DNA of 50,676 nucleotides, taken from positions 1-50,676 of IMG/VR virus record IMGVR_UViG_3300041586_000139, one strand, 5' to 3'. A model generated the notes under the pieces. It worked only from the letters and a program-made list of their open reading frames with translations, ran no database searches and had not been told where the DNA came from. This document shows positions 24,804 through 33,374 of this stretch, piece by piece. How positions within the stretch are numbered: the first letter of the stretch is position 1; each line of letters begins with the position of its first letter. The stretch is from a virus. The translations under genes and the position numbers were made by a program.

Positions 24804-24893
24804 TCAGCGTATTTGAGCAGGGTTAACAGCTTGCTCGATCAAAGTAGGAGTAAGTCCAACCAATCCGCCAATCGCCTTTCTCTTAAAAGCCAT
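24804..24893 (-). CDS. Possible 29-aa microprotein
   Basis: ATG 24893 to TGA 24804 encodes MAFKRKAIGGLVGLTP... with a basic start and a weakly hydrophobic middle. GGAGAGGGTAGG upstream could serve as ribosome-binding site. It fills most of the gap between two virion genes. Short length keeps confidence low. Confidence 0.4.
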   Translation of the reverse strand: MAFKRKAIGGLVGLTPTLIEQAVNPAQIR

Positions 24894-24897
24894 AATC

Positions 24898-25278
24898 CTA
24901 CCCTCTCCTTACATTTGCGCCACTTGACCCGCGACCACGCGAAAAAATATCCGCGTCTTTCGTGCAATTTATGATTACTTCGAGTTGAGCGACAGTATTG
25001 CGACCCGCCGCTATCAGCATATTTACTCGTTGCTGCGAGTCAGTAACAGTACCCGGCGATCGCAATTGCCCAAACATTTGCTCACACGCTTTTAAATCTT
25101 TCTGCGTTTGCTTGATAGACTTTATCAAATCGCGTATTTGGTTCTCTTTCCACTCAGTCAGCGTAGGCTGTAATGCGAGTGCTTGGTTTATCTTAATCTT
25201 CACAGCGTTAAGGTGATCCAGCGAGGGGAGTCCCAAAAATAATGTGATATCTGCGATTTCTGGATCAGTTAGTGCCAT
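24898..25278 (-). CDS. Hypothetical helical virion-region protein, 126 aa
   Basis: Starts MALTDPEIADITLFLGLPSLDHLNAVKIKI; largely alpha-helical with a coiled-coil-like middle (IRDLIKSIKQTQKDLKACEQMF) and a Gly/Arg-rich end. It is three bases after the 25282 gene's stop, so co-transcribed. Size and composition would fit a head-tail joining or tail assembly protein; no motif decides. Confidence 0.6.
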   Translation of the reverse strand: MALTDPEIADITLFLGLPSLDHLNAVKIKINQALALQPTLTEWKENQIRDLIKSIKQTQKDLKACEQMFGQLRSPGTVTDSQQRVNMLIAAGRNTVAQLEVIINCTKDADIFSRGRGSSGANVRRG

Positions 25279-25281
25279 GTT

Positions 25282-25449
25282 CTAAGCTCCTGCTAAATAA
25301 AGTGAGATCCAAGTCGCGATCGCAATAGGTATCAGCGACAGGAAAAACCCTAAGTCCAAATCATTGCTTGTAGCCCATCGGCGGTCAAATAGCCACAAGC
25401 CCCAAATTAGGTACGCGCCTGATAGTAAGATTGCAGCATTGATTTGCAT
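25282..25449 (-). CDS. Two-TM membrane protein, holin candidate, 55 aa
   Basis: I use ATG 25449 (MQINAAILLSGAYLIWGLWLF). The upstream in-frame ATG 25512 would run into the tRNA-like gene on the other strand. Two transmembrane segments (about 4-20 and 33-52, FFLSLIPIAIATWISLYLAG) are separated by a charged turn (DRRWATSNDLDL), a class II holin-like layout. The endolysin gene is far away, so this remains a candidate only. Confidence 0.6.
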   Translation of the reverse strand: MQINAAILLSGAYLIWGLWLFDRRWATSNDLDLGFFLSLIPIAIATWISLYLAGA

Positions 25450-25489
25450 ATTTGTTTGCGAATTATTCTCTTTATGATAGGGTATTAGT

Positions 25490-25562
25490 GCGAGAAGAGT
25501 GACACGGTTCATCTCAGGCTCATAATCTGAAGACAGCAGGGTTCGACTCCCTGCATCTCGCT
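25490..25562 (+). tRNA. tRNA-Met (anticodon CAU)-like gene
   Basis: Cloverleaf parts visible: acceptor GCGAGA / TCTCGC with an A-A mismatch next to it, D-stem GTGA/TCAT with GG in its loop, anticodon stem TCAGG/TCTGA around the loop CTCATAA (U33, CAU, A37), and T-arm CAGGG-TTCGACT-CCCTG with a perfect TTCRANY loop. CCA is not encoded. Position 8 is G rather than U and there is one extra pair or unpaired base between acceptor and T-stem. It lies on the plus strand inside a minus-strand operon and is followed by a terminator. Confidence 0.65.
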
Positions 25563-25576
25563 TTTTTTACCACAGC

Positions 25577-25613
25577 AAAAAAACGATCGCCTGTTATAGA
25601 GATCGCTTTTTTG
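25577..25613 (+). terminator. Terminator after the tRNA-like gene
   Basis: AAAAAA-CGATC / GATCGCTTTTTT stem with one bulged base and a T-run on either strand. It fits termination of the tRNA transcript and could act in both directions. Confidence 0.7.
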
Positions 25614-25630
25614 TTAGCCTTGCGTTTTTG

Positions 25631-25703
25631 GCAAAATATTTCTCAGTCGCTTGTATATGTATAAGGGTTTGTGTTTGGGGGATACCCCCTATGTTTTTCT
25701 TGG
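25631..25703 (+). repeat. Copy 3 of the four-copy ~75-bp intergenic element
   Basis: Contains AAAATATTTCTCAGTCGC, TTGTATATGTATA and TGTTTGGGGGATACCCCC then TATGTTTTTCTTGG. Plus orientation, between the tRNA terminator and a converging minus-strand gene end. It is followed by a GC-rich hairpin. Confidence 0.88.
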
Positions 25704-25712
25704 CTATGCCAA

Positions 25713-25729
25713 GCGGCGCGATGCGCCGC
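25713..25729. terminator. GC-rich hairpin
   Basis: GCGGCGC-GAT-GCGCCGC, 18 bases beyond the stop of the 639-aa gene on the minus strand. There is no T-run; a similar hairpin occurs at 48874. Confidence 0.5.
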
Positions 25730-25746
25730 CCTTATATATACATAAA

Positions 25747-27666
25747 TTAATTTGCCGCGACAGTCAGGGCATAAGCTCCACTCACAGTTCCTGTTACTCT
25801 TAACGATTGCCCCGCGTCAGCAACGCTTCGTATGCACACACCAATCCTTGTGAACGAGGCAAGCGGTTCAAAGTATTCGTACACTGGTTCGCTAGCTGGA
25901 CTCGTATAGGTATAATCACCTGTCGCTAAATTACCCTGAACATGCGTGGACTTTCTCACAGTAGAAGTCTTACCACCTTGATTAGTGGTCAAACCCGCAG
26001 CCGTAATTGTCGTGCGATTGTCGTCTCTGACTAGAGACGCGCCACGAATTGTAATCACCGCATTGTCAGCCACTGCCCTTTGCAATGGTGGAGTTATCAG
26101 CCAATTGGTAATAGTTGCACCCGCACCAACTTGATAAATCTGTGTATCAGGTCGCAACTGAATAACTGCGTTATCTGCCGCCGCCACAACTAGCGGAGGA
26201 CTAATCGGAAAACTGGTAGCTGTCGCACCAGAGCCTATGGTGTAAACAGTTTGATCACTACCAATCGTCATGGTAGTTCCTGCTAACGGACTGCCAGAGC
26301 CAGTGTCAACAACTAATGTCGATACCCCGATCGCCTGTAGTCCATTGACTAGGAACGAGTTAGGCATTGCGATCGCGTCAGCAATTGTAAAGATGACTCC
26401 CAATGCGGGAGCGATCGCACCTGTATCAACAGCAAGATTAACTGAGTCTCTAGGCTGTGCAAGATTTACTAAGTAAGCGCCCGGCACTGAAGTCACAGGA
26501 TCAACACTCGCAACGCGGCGATCGTTAATCGTCTCAGGCGTTGAGAAATTAGGAGGCGCTTGATCTGTCCAGACTTCTGTTGCATCACTTGGCACTCCCG
26601 ATGGCGGTGTTTGTGCCGCAGGTTTTTGAAAGCTGTCGTTATTATTTGCGATCGCGCGTTTACCCCACTTACCCGCAGTGCCAGAGCTATTTGTAACCCC
26701 AACCGCAATCATGGCAGTGACAGCCGAAGTCTTTAACTTATTACCTGTCGCGTTGTCATAAGCGATGCTTGCGCGTATATATTCGATCGCAAGTCCTAGT
26801 GGCGAAGCAGATGCACCCGCGCCAACCGCAAAGTTATCCCCTGCGATTCGAGTCGGAATCATACCCGCAGCCACATGGCTAATCGTGGACTCAATCTCAA
26901 TATTAAAGTTGCCACAGTTAACGCCCTGTGTGCGACCACGCCACAGCCAACCATCAAACTCAAATGTTTGTGGGTTAGTTATCGTGTTCCAAATTTGCCC
27001 CTTAGCCACATTCTTAGGCTTTGTGTCAGAAGTTATCGGCGCAACTTTTAATATGCAGTCTTCATAGTTAAAGGCAGGAAGACTAATTACAGGCGTGACG
27101 GCAGGACTCATCATTGATGCTAACCAACCAGCGATCGCAGTCGGATTCCAAATTTGCTCAGCTAACGGTTTCAGCGTCAGCCCAATAATATTGCTTAATC
27201 GCTTAATCTCTAGCGATGCCTCCATGAAATTAATCATGTATAAATTGCCGTGTGGCATTCTCAATGCTTGGTTGTAAATTCTATCTTCCATTGCTAAAAG
27301 GCGATCGCATGATTGATCAACAATCGCAGTAACTGGGTTGATCAACCTGATAACTGCATTGTCAGCAGCAGTCGCGACCAAGGCAGGAGATATTCGCCAA
27401 GTTGTAAGTGTCGGAACAAGTCCAATCGTGTAGACGGTGGGAGCATTACCAATCGTGAAGGTAGATCCCTCGGCAGGAATGATCGCCCCAATTTTTACAG
27501 CCAATGAAGTCGCAGCGATATTCTGCAGACCATTGACTGCAAAAGCATAGCTATCTGCGATCGCGTTTGTTACTTGCGACTGCACTAGAGCTAGGTCATC
27601 AGCATCGGACTGATAACCCATCCATCTTTGCAGTAGCGAAATCTTTGTGGCGGTAGTTGTAGGCAT
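25747..27666 (-). CDS. Virion protein with nested copies of the coat-protein beta domain, 639 aa
   Basis: Residues about 40-110 contain AVNGLQNIAATSLAVKIG...FTIGNAPTVYTIG...ADNAVIRL, a beta unit also found in the coat protein. Near 395-545 a second unit begins (VNLAVDTGAIAPALGVIFTIA), is interrupted by a complete third unit (FLVNGLQAIGVSTLVVDTG...ADNAVIQL), and then resumes (IYQVGAGATITNWLITPPLQ...AVITIRGASL). The N-terminal 170 residues include a helical part (AIVDQSCDRLLAMEDRIYNQ). Likely a tail or capsid appendage component; the exact position in the particle is unknown. Confidence 0.7.
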   Translation of the reverse strand: MPTTTATKISLLQRWMGYQSDADDLALVQSQVTNAIADSYAFAVNGLQNIAATSLAVKIGAIIPAEGSTFTIGNAPTVYTIGLVPTLTTWRISPALVATAADNAVIRLINPVTAIVDQSCDRLLAMEDRIYNQALRMPHGNLYMINFMEASLEIKRLSNIIGLTLKPLAEQIWNPTAIAGWLASMMSPAVTPVISLPAFNYEDCILKVAPITSDTKPKNVAKGQIWNTITNPQTFEFDGWLWRGRTQGVNCGNFNIEIESTISHVAAGMIPTRIAGDNFAVGAGASASPLGLAIEYIRASIAYDNATGNKLKTSAVTAMIAVGVTNSSGTAGKWGKRAIANNNDSFQKPAAQTPPSGVPSDATEVWTDQAPPNFSTPETINDRRVASVDPVTSVPGAYLVNLAQPRDSVNLAVDTGAIAPALGVIFTIADAIAMPNSFLVNGLQAIGVSTLVVDTGSGSPLAGTTMTIGSDQTVYTIGSGATATSFPISPPLVVAAADNAVIQLRPDTQIYQVGAGATITNWLITPPLQRAVADNAVITIRGASLVRDDNRTTITAAGLTTNQGGKTSTVRKSTHVQGNLATGDYTYTSPASEPVYEYFEPLASFTRIGVCIRSVADAGQSLRVTGTVSGAYALTVAAN

Positions 27667-27733
27667 AATTTATTTTAGGTTAGCTTGCGATCGCGCTAGT
27701 GAGAGTTTTAGGGATTCGGTTATGGGCATAAGT

Positions 27734-29665
27734 TTATGGTGGGCATTGGGGGATATGGTTTATTGTGTATCCATCAGAACTTTCTGCTAAGTAAACTAAT
27801 TCAATACCTAAAGCATCAACAATTTTGTAATGGTTTGTACCTGGGCATCCTTGGGGTATTCTATTGTCAATAACAGCACTAACAGGGAATTGCGCCGCAG
27901 ATATATTGCCACTTGCAAGAATAACATTAGCTCTTGAAGGTGTATGGCAAAAGCCGGGTGGTTGTGCACTGTAGCCAGCAATTGTTGTAGCAGTCCAAGC
28001 GTAGTTCAACGCCGCTTGACACGCCGATTGACTCGCATAAACACCGTTCGCATCCTGTACGCAAACACCGTCAACGCACTTCCATTTAGGAGCAGGGAGA
28101 GCGCAAGCCGCTTGACATTCAGCTTGAGTCGCGTAAGCACCATTCGCATCCTGTACGCAAGCACCATCAACGCATTTCCATTTACGATTAAAATCACAGC
28201 CCAAATCAGGCGGGGGAGTTGTGCTAAATTCGCAATGCAAGTAAAGCTCTAAACCACTAGATAAAAGGACACTCCCATGAGATCCGTAGCCAACAGGAGG
28301 TATCATCTCTGGTGACCATCGGCATTCAGGTGATGGAGGGCTACAGCCAGGTGGAAACGGAGGCGGCGCAGGTTTGCGCGGAGGCTCTTCGCATGATGGA
28401 ACATAAATCGCTTCCTCTACAAACTCGCAAACTTCCGCGCATTCCTTTTTGTCAGGGCGCAAATACTCAATAGTTTTCAGACCAGTTCTCTTTTTAACGA
28501 TCGCGTTAAAGCCAGCGTTAGAGTTAAATCCATCACCCGATCCAGTATCTACGCAAGTAGGCAAATCAAGCGGCAGTGGTGAGCAATCACGCTGTTTCGT
28601 TGACGAACATTCTTTAGGAGGTGGATCTTCAGGGAACGGGCAATCTAACGCAGCATCAAATTGCAATACTTTTAAAATCTCGCAACTTCCATCAGGCAAT
28701 GTTTTCCCTGTTTGATGAAAGCTTACATAATATTGACCTTCGCATCTACTCCCATCGCCATCTTCAAAAAACCGCTCTTCACATGGCGGTAAATCATCAA
28801 ATTCCCCATCATCATTTCTATCCCCGCAATCAACTAACTCGATCTCTGCTTCTAAGTTATCGCCAAAGTTACCCGATGCGATTGACGATATAGCGATCGC
28901 GTATATGCCCTCAGAAAAATTCTCAAGGCTAACTTCACGCGATGAAGTTCTAAATTCTGGTTCAAACGAAAACTCTACATCAGTCGCCAAGCCTACGACT
29001 GTCGCGTTATTGAATCCCATTGACGTTGATCGCTCTAATGTCAGCGTCACTTCACCGCCAGCGCAAGCCTGATATCTGGTTTGCGCGAATTGTATCCTAG
29101 ATATCTCGAATGTTTGAAATGCGGGGATGCCCTCATTAGTAGATGGAGTCCTCTGAGTCCTAGGCGTAAGTGGTTCAACATAGCAATCAGTCTCACAGCC
29201 TAGTATTAGCTTAGGCTTGGGTAAGCCCAATTCATCATTAGAATCACCGCAAGGACAGCCGCAATCAGTTTTAGGATATCGCTCACGCTTTGCTTTGTAG
29301 ATTCTATTTATCGGTAGGTTTGGATCAAGCTCCTGATTCTCGATCGCGATCGCAAAACAATGAATACATCTATTTACAAGTTTCGTATTGTTGGGGTTGG
29401 AACTCCAGTCAGCCCTCACCCATCGTGAGGGCGCTGTGCTAATTAATTTCGCTTCACTAATGTTATTGAAATCAGGGCAATCGCAGACATAATCAAAAGC
29501 TTGACGGCGCGTAGTCGTCCAAAATCCGCTAGTACTGCGATCGCTAGGGAAAAAGTAGTTACCCGCAAAGTCCTGTATAGCAGTTGCAGCGAGTAACTGT
29601 GCTTTCTCGTATCTCTCTTGAAGATCCGTATAACCCCAAGCTCCATCAGATAGCGGTTTAGACAT
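27734..29665 (-). CDS. Cys-rich virion protein with a SWIM-like zinc site and tandem CW repeats, 643 aa
   Basis: The N-terminal part has YVCDCPDF (about 61-68) and NRCIHCFAIAI (about 98-108), the CxC...CxH layout of SWIM zinc fingers. The middle has many Cys pairs and a Pro-rich stretch (PRKPAPPPFPPGCSPPSPEC). Residues about 490-555 carry two near-perfect units KWKCVDGxCVQDANGxYAxQ, each with four Cys. Such modules suggest disulfide- or metal-stabilised tail-tip structures. It overlaps the 29658 gene by eight bases. Possible tail hub or fibre; no enzyme motif. Confidence 0.65.
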   Translation of the reverse strand: MSKPLSDGAWGYTDLQERYEKAQLLAATAIQDFAGNYFFPSDRSTSGFWTTTRRQAFDYVCDCPDFNNISEAKLISTAPSRWVRADWSSNPNNTKLVNRCIHCFAIAIENQELDPNLPINRIYKAKRERYPKTDCGCPCGDSNDELGLPKPKLILGCETDCYVEPLTPRTQRTPSTNEGIPAFQTFEISRIQFAQTRYQACAGGEVTLTLERSTSMGFNNATVVGLATDVEFSFEPEFRTSSREVSLENFSEGIYAIAISSIASGNFGDNLEAEIELVDCGDRNDDGEFDDLPPCEERFFEDGDGSRCEGQYYVSFHQTGKTLPDGSCEILKVLQFDAALDCPFPEDPPPKECSSTKQRDCSPLPLDLPTCVDTGSGDGFNSNAGFNAIVKKRTGLKTIEYLRPDKKECAEVCEFVEEAIYVPSCEEPPRKPAPPPFPPGCSPPSPECRWSPEMIPPVGYGSHGSVLLSSGLELYLHCEFSTTPPPDLGCDFNRKWKCVDGACVQDANGAYATQAECQAACALPAPKWKCVDGVCVQDANGVYASQSACQAALNYAWTATTIAGYSAQPPGFCHTPSRANVILASGNISAAQFPVSAVIDNRIPQGCPGTNHYKIVDALGIELVYLAESSDGYTINHIPQCPP

Positions 29666-30002
29666 AAGCTAATCCCTGAGATAAGCGCATCATGAGGCTT
29701 GCCATAAGCACGTCAATTTCCGTGTATGACGGCAAAGCTTGGAATGTTTCTTCATTACCATTGATACTGACGATCGCCACTGGCTCAGAGCGCTTGGCAT
29801 TATCCCAAATAATGATTGTAGTCAGTTGACCATGCTCATATCCTGCTTCAGATTGAATAATATCGTCAGCTTTAAAGTAAGCCGACTCAACCTCTTTCTG
29901 TGCATTTTTCATTCGAGGAATTTGGATTACGCGATCGCCCAAAGCAATTTCTTCACTGCGATCTGCTGATTCCCATTTAAGCTCAAACCGAAATGTTCTC
30001 AT
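29658..30002 (-). CDS. Hypothetical head-tail region protein, 114 aa
   Basis: Beta-rich with a conserved-looking opening (MRTFRFELKWESADRSEEIALGD). Overlaps both neighbours, so it is coupled. Size and place between terminase and tail genes suit a head-tail connector or tail completion protein; not shown by motif. Confidence 0.58.
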   Translation of the reverse strand: MRTFRFELKWESADRSEEIALGDRVIQIPRMKNAQKEVESAYFKADDIIQSEAGYEHGQLTTIIIWDNAKRSEPVAIVSINGNEETFQALPSYTEIDVLMASLMMRLSQGLAYV

Positions 30003-30454
30003 TCAGTTTTCTCCCTGATTGCTATTAGAAGCTTGCATAGCGCCATCGCTAAATTCTCATCAGTCGCCGATTTAATTGATACCGAAATTGAGGAGCGAGG
30101 GAACGCGCTTGTGTGCCAATACTTATGACCCTCATAAGTAGATCGATGAATACTTACCTCTAGCCCGAACTCATCGTAAATACCCAAAATCGCATCAACA
30201 CTGCGATCGTACCGAGATATAAAATAACCTTTCGCTCCATCTTTTTTAGTGCCGACATAAGTATTGCCAGTTGCGTCTAAATGCCACAGCTTAACGTTGC
30301 CCCAACCAGCAAGCGCCGCCACTCGCAAGAACACTTCATCCTTGATGAACACGGGAGAACTAGGAAACGTTATCTCTGTGTCCAAATCCTGATCATCGTC
30401 ATCAATGATCCCTAGCTCATCAGGAGCAAAATCTAAACCGCCAACTTTAATCAT
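29999..30454 (-). CDS. Hypothetical protein, 151 aa
   Basis: Although the frame is open to 30472, ATG 30454 overlaps the stop of the small upstream gene (ATGATTAA), so I use MIKVGGLDFAPDE. The product has an acidic segment (IIDDDDQDLDTE) and a beta-rich core with several Trp/Tyr. It overlaps the next gene by four bases. A virion connector role is inferred from context only. Confidence 0.6.
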   Translation of the reverse strand: MIKVGGLDFAPDELGIIDDDDQDLDTEITFPSSPVFIKDEVFLRVAALAGWGNVKLWHLDATGNTYVGTKKDGAKGYFISRYDRSVDAILGIYDEFGLEVSIHRSTYEGHKYWHTSAFPRSSISVSIKSATDENLAMALCKLLIAIREKTE

Positions 30455-30578
30455 TTCTATATAACCTTGCAATTAGTGGGGATAAACCTTTGTCACTCAA
30501 TGCTTTGAGACTGAGTTCGCGATCGCGTTTAGTTGTGTAATCGCGTGGTGGGACTAAAGGGCGTTCTTTGTTAGCCAT
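30447..30578 (-). CDS. Small basic protein, 43 aa
   Basis: ATG 30578 to TAA 30447, product MANKERPLVPPRDYTTKRDR..., overlapping the next start by eight bases. It is the first gene of the head-tail transcript after the inserted TnpB element, whose left end begins about a dozen bases upstream of its ATG. The element has therefore separated it from the terminase gene and probably from its original promoter and ribosome-binding site. Confidence 0.55.
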   Translation of the reverse strand: MANKERPLVPPRDYTTKRDRELSLKALSDKGLSPLIARLYRND

Positions 30579-30589
30579 TTACTGGTTCC

Positions 30590-31934
30590 CGCAAGTTTTA
30601 TTTATAAAATAACACGACAGATTGAAAACTCAGTGTCTTCAGACCTGAGATGAAAATCGGACGAGCGAATTTATTCGCTTTAGTCTTTTCTTATTACAGG
30701 TATGGTATCATAAGAATATGTTAGTACTAGAGTTTAAAACCTACGGCAAAGCTGCTCAGTTCAGCGCAATAGATGAAGCAATCCGAACGACTCAGTTCAT
30801 TCGGAATAAAGCTATTCGCTTGTGGATGGACGGGCAAGCCAAGTCTTGTTTTGACTTAAACAAATACACTGCTATTTTGGCTAAAGAATTTGACTTTGCA
30901 AATAAGTTAAATTCAATGGCTAGGCAATCCGCAGCAGAAAGAGCATGGGCTAGTGTCTCGCGGTTCTACGACAATTGTAAAAAGAAGGTAACTGGTAAAA
31001 AAGGTTATCCAACTTTTCAAAAAGATTGTCGCAGTGTTGAGTATAAGACCTCTGGATGGAAACTTGCAAAAGACCGCAAATCTATAAAGTTCACAGATAA
31101 ATGCGGTATTGGCAAGCTTAAATTAAAAGGTACTCGCGACTTAAACTTCTATCAGATTGAGCAAATTAAGCGTATTCGCATTGTTAAACGTGCGGATGGC
31201 TATTATGCTCAATTTTGCGTAGATGTTGACCGTAAAGAGGTGTTAGAGCCTAGTCGGAAAACACTTGGGTTAGATGTTGGCTTAAACCATTTCTATACCG
31301 ATTCCGATGGTCAAACAGTCGAGAATCCTAGATACCTTAGAAAATCTGAGCGCAAACTAAAAAAGCTACAGCGCAAAGTTTCTAAGCGTAAAAAAGGATC
31401 TGCTAATCGTCGCAAAGCGGTTAAACGGTTAGCAAGAAAACATTTGCAAGTCAGTAGACAGCGTAAAGATTTTGCAGTGAAGACTGCAAGATGCGTAGTT
31501 CGGTCTAACGACCTGATTGCCTACGAAGATTTGCAAGTGCGGAATATGGTTAAGAATCATAAGTTAGCCAAGAGTATCAGTGATGCAAGCTGGTCAATGT
31601 TTCGGCTATGGGTTGAGTATTTTGGCAAGGTATTTGGTAAGGTCACTGTTGCAGTACCGCCTCACTATACGAGCCAAAATTGTTCTACCTGCGGAACATT
31701 AGTTAAAAAGACTCTGAGTACCAGAACGCATCAATGCAGTCATTGTGGAACGGTATTGGATAGAGATCACAATGCTGCACTGAATATCTTGGCTCTTGGT
31801 TTGAGTAGGGTAGGGCATACCCAAATTAACGCCTGTGGAGAGTTCGACCTCTGCCAAGTAGATGTAAGTCTATCTGGTAAGTTGTCTCGCTGAATCAGGA
31901 ATCTCAGTCGCTTCAGCGCTGAGAGTGTCAATGT
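30590..31934 (+). mobile_element. TnpB-only IS200/IS605 (IS1341-type) element
   Basis: A single tnpB gene is flanked by subterminal hairpins: CTCAG(TGTCTTCAGA)CCTGAG near 30628-30650 on the left and CTCAG(TCGCTTCAG)CGCTGAG near 31905-31923 on the right, the latter followed by AGTGTCAA. No TnpA is present, so movement needs a transposase in trans. The right end touches the terminase 3' end. Exact boundaries are estimated; TTTAC at 30578-30582 (or TTAC) may be the left target motif. The segment downstream of tnpB would encode the guide RNA. Confidence 0.75.
30718..31893 (+). CDS. tnpB: RNA-guided nuclease TnpB
   Basis: The 391-residue protein has all RuvC residues of an active TnpB: Asp in LGLDVGLNHF (about 183), Glu in IAYEDLQVRNM (about 268) and Asp in LDRDHNAALNI (about 347). 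The zinc ribbon CSTCG / CSHCG is at about 322-343. Length and motif order are normal and there is no frameshift, so it appears functional. TnpB cuts DNA at sites matching the guide RNA made from its element's 3' end, adjacent to a short target motif, which favours element retention. Confidence 0.93.
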   Translation: MLVLEFKTYGKAAQFSAIDEAIRTTQFIRNKAIRLWMDGQAKSCFDLNKYTAILAKEFDFANKLNSMARQSAAERAWASVSRFYDNCKKKVTGKKGYPTFQKDCRSVEYKTSGWKLAKDRKSIKFTDKCGIGKLKLKGTRDLNFYQIEQIKRIRIVKRADGYYAQFCVDVDRKEVLEPSRKTLGLDVGLNHFYTDSDGQTVENPRYLRKSERKLKKLQRKVSKRKKGSANRRKAVKRLARKHLQVSRQRKDFAVKTARCVVRSNDLIAYEDLQVRNMVKNHKLAKSISDASWSMFRLWVEYFGKVFGKVTVAVPPHYTSQNCSTCGTLVKKTLSTRTHQCSHCGTVLDRDHNAALNILALGLSRVGHTQINACGEFDLCQVDVSLSGKLSR

Positions 31935-31937
31935 ATA

Positions 31938-33332
31938 TCAATGCTTGAAACTACCCATGCTTACGGGCGCATAATTAGCTAAATAGTTATAGGCGTAGCT
32001 AGCTGCGTCAACCATATCGTCATGGTCAACTTGATCTGGAAATCCTTGCAACTGGTTTAAAAACATTGAGTTCCAGCGATCGTTTTTTAGCAACTTGACA
32101 CGACCTTGTTCAGCCGCCGCAGATAATCCCTTAGAGCGCTCAATTTTGTCACCCCATGCAAGTATGCCCCCTGCGTTGAATCCTGTTAGACTACGGACTC
32201 GCATGGCGCTATCCCGAATAGGAGCAGAGCCTCCACGTTCCTGCTCCCAACGAGTTGACACCATGCGTCCGTCCATGTTTGCCGCGCCAACAATTTTGCG
32301 CTCGATCGCGTCAGGTGTCATCACATCGTTAGTCACATCACTGATGTAATAGATCGCAGTTTTCTCATCATCACCAATTCGCGTCATCTTCACCGATGCT
32401 GATGGATCGCTATAAGTTTGCACTGTCGCAGCCAAATCCCAAAATCTAACCGAGCGTTTTGGATCGGGGCGATAGTCGCTAGGGATTTTGTCGATTACTT
32501 CAAACCATTCAGCGCGAAATAATAAGCCAGCACTTTCCACAATATTCCAATTGCCACCACGCCCTCTTATGCCTAAAAACCTTTCGCGATCAACTGCATT
32601 TTGAGCTTGAAGCGAGGACAAATATTCTGGATTCTCTTTCAATAATGTTGGGTTATCCCAAATATCGCTGACTATGAAAGTTATCGACTTAGGCGGTTGA
32701 TCATTCGCATCACGCCAATCCTTGTCTACCCAAAGAAACTGAGCATTACTATCTTCATCATTAACAACCGTAAAATACCTAATCGCCCCATTCTTCTCTA
32801 AGTCGACGTAGCCGTCAGGCGCTAACCACCAATCAACAACCCCTCTCAGCCAACTCTTTGCGTCAGGATTAATAGTCGCCAAGATTTGCGGTTTCACGCC
32901 ACAGGTTGACCGACCGCAGCCAAGGATTTTCAGAAACTGTGTTTGCGTAAATTCTTCTAACTGGTCAAAGTTAAACATAGAAACTTCCGACCCTTGCCAG
33001 TCAGTCCAAGAATCGGTGCTAGATAAGTGCCAAAACTTTATAGTTGCGCCGCTAGGAAATTCCCACTTGCGTTCAGAGCGATTAGGATGCCCCCCAAGCT
33101 TAGGATATAGCTCCATAGATTTATCCCAAAGCCCACCCGAAGCCCTTATTTTTGGCAGCGATCTCCTAAAAGTTACCGCGTGATAGCCTTGCCTTGCAAT
33201 GTGCCGAAGTGGTGCAATCCTGATAGTCCAAGATTTACCCCCGCCCTTCGATCCACCGAGCAAGATTATATCTGCTGAAGATCGAAGGGCTAGCTCCTGT
33301 TTAGCATGAGGTTTAATCTCTGTTTTTGTCAT
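31938..33332 (-). CDS. terL: Terminase large subunit
   Basis: ATG 33332 (MTKTEIKPHAKQ) is preferred to the upstream TTG. Walker A is LLGGSKGGGKSW (about 24-35), Walker B FNFDQLEEF (about 119-127), and nuclease-domain acids appear in VRFWDLAAT (about 304) and DHDDMVDAASYAY near the C-terminus. It packages DNA into the prohead, with the ATPase driving translocation and the RNase H-fold nuclease cutting concatemers. The TnpB element's right end abuts its stop codon. The gene follows the endolysin in the same direction. Confidence 0.93.
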   Translation of the reverse strand: MTKTEIKPHAKQELALRSSADIILLGGSKGGGKSWTIRIAPLRHIARQGYHAVTFRRSLPKIRASGGLWDKSMELYPKLGGHPNRSERKWEFPSGATIKFWHLSSTDSWTDWQGSEVSMFNFDQLEEFTQTQFLKILGCGRSTCGVKPQILATINPDAKSWLRGVVDWWLAPDGYVDLEKNGAIRYFTVVNDEDSNAQFLWVDKDWRDANDQPPKSITFIVSDIWDNPTLLKENPEYLSSLQAQNAVDRERFLGIRGRGGNWNIVESAGLLFRAEWFEVIDKIPSDYRPDPKRSVRFWDLAATVQTYSDPSASVKMTRIGDDEKTAIYYISDVTNDVMTPDAIERKIVGAANMDGRMVSTRWEQERGGSAPIRDSAMRVRSLTGFNAGGILAWGDKIERSKGLSAAAEQGRVKLLKNDRWNSMFLNQLQGFPDQVDHDDMVDAASYAYNYLANYAPVSMGSFKH

Positions 33333-33374
33333 AGCAATAAAGTAGCAGATTAATCGCAAGGATTAAAGTCTCAT

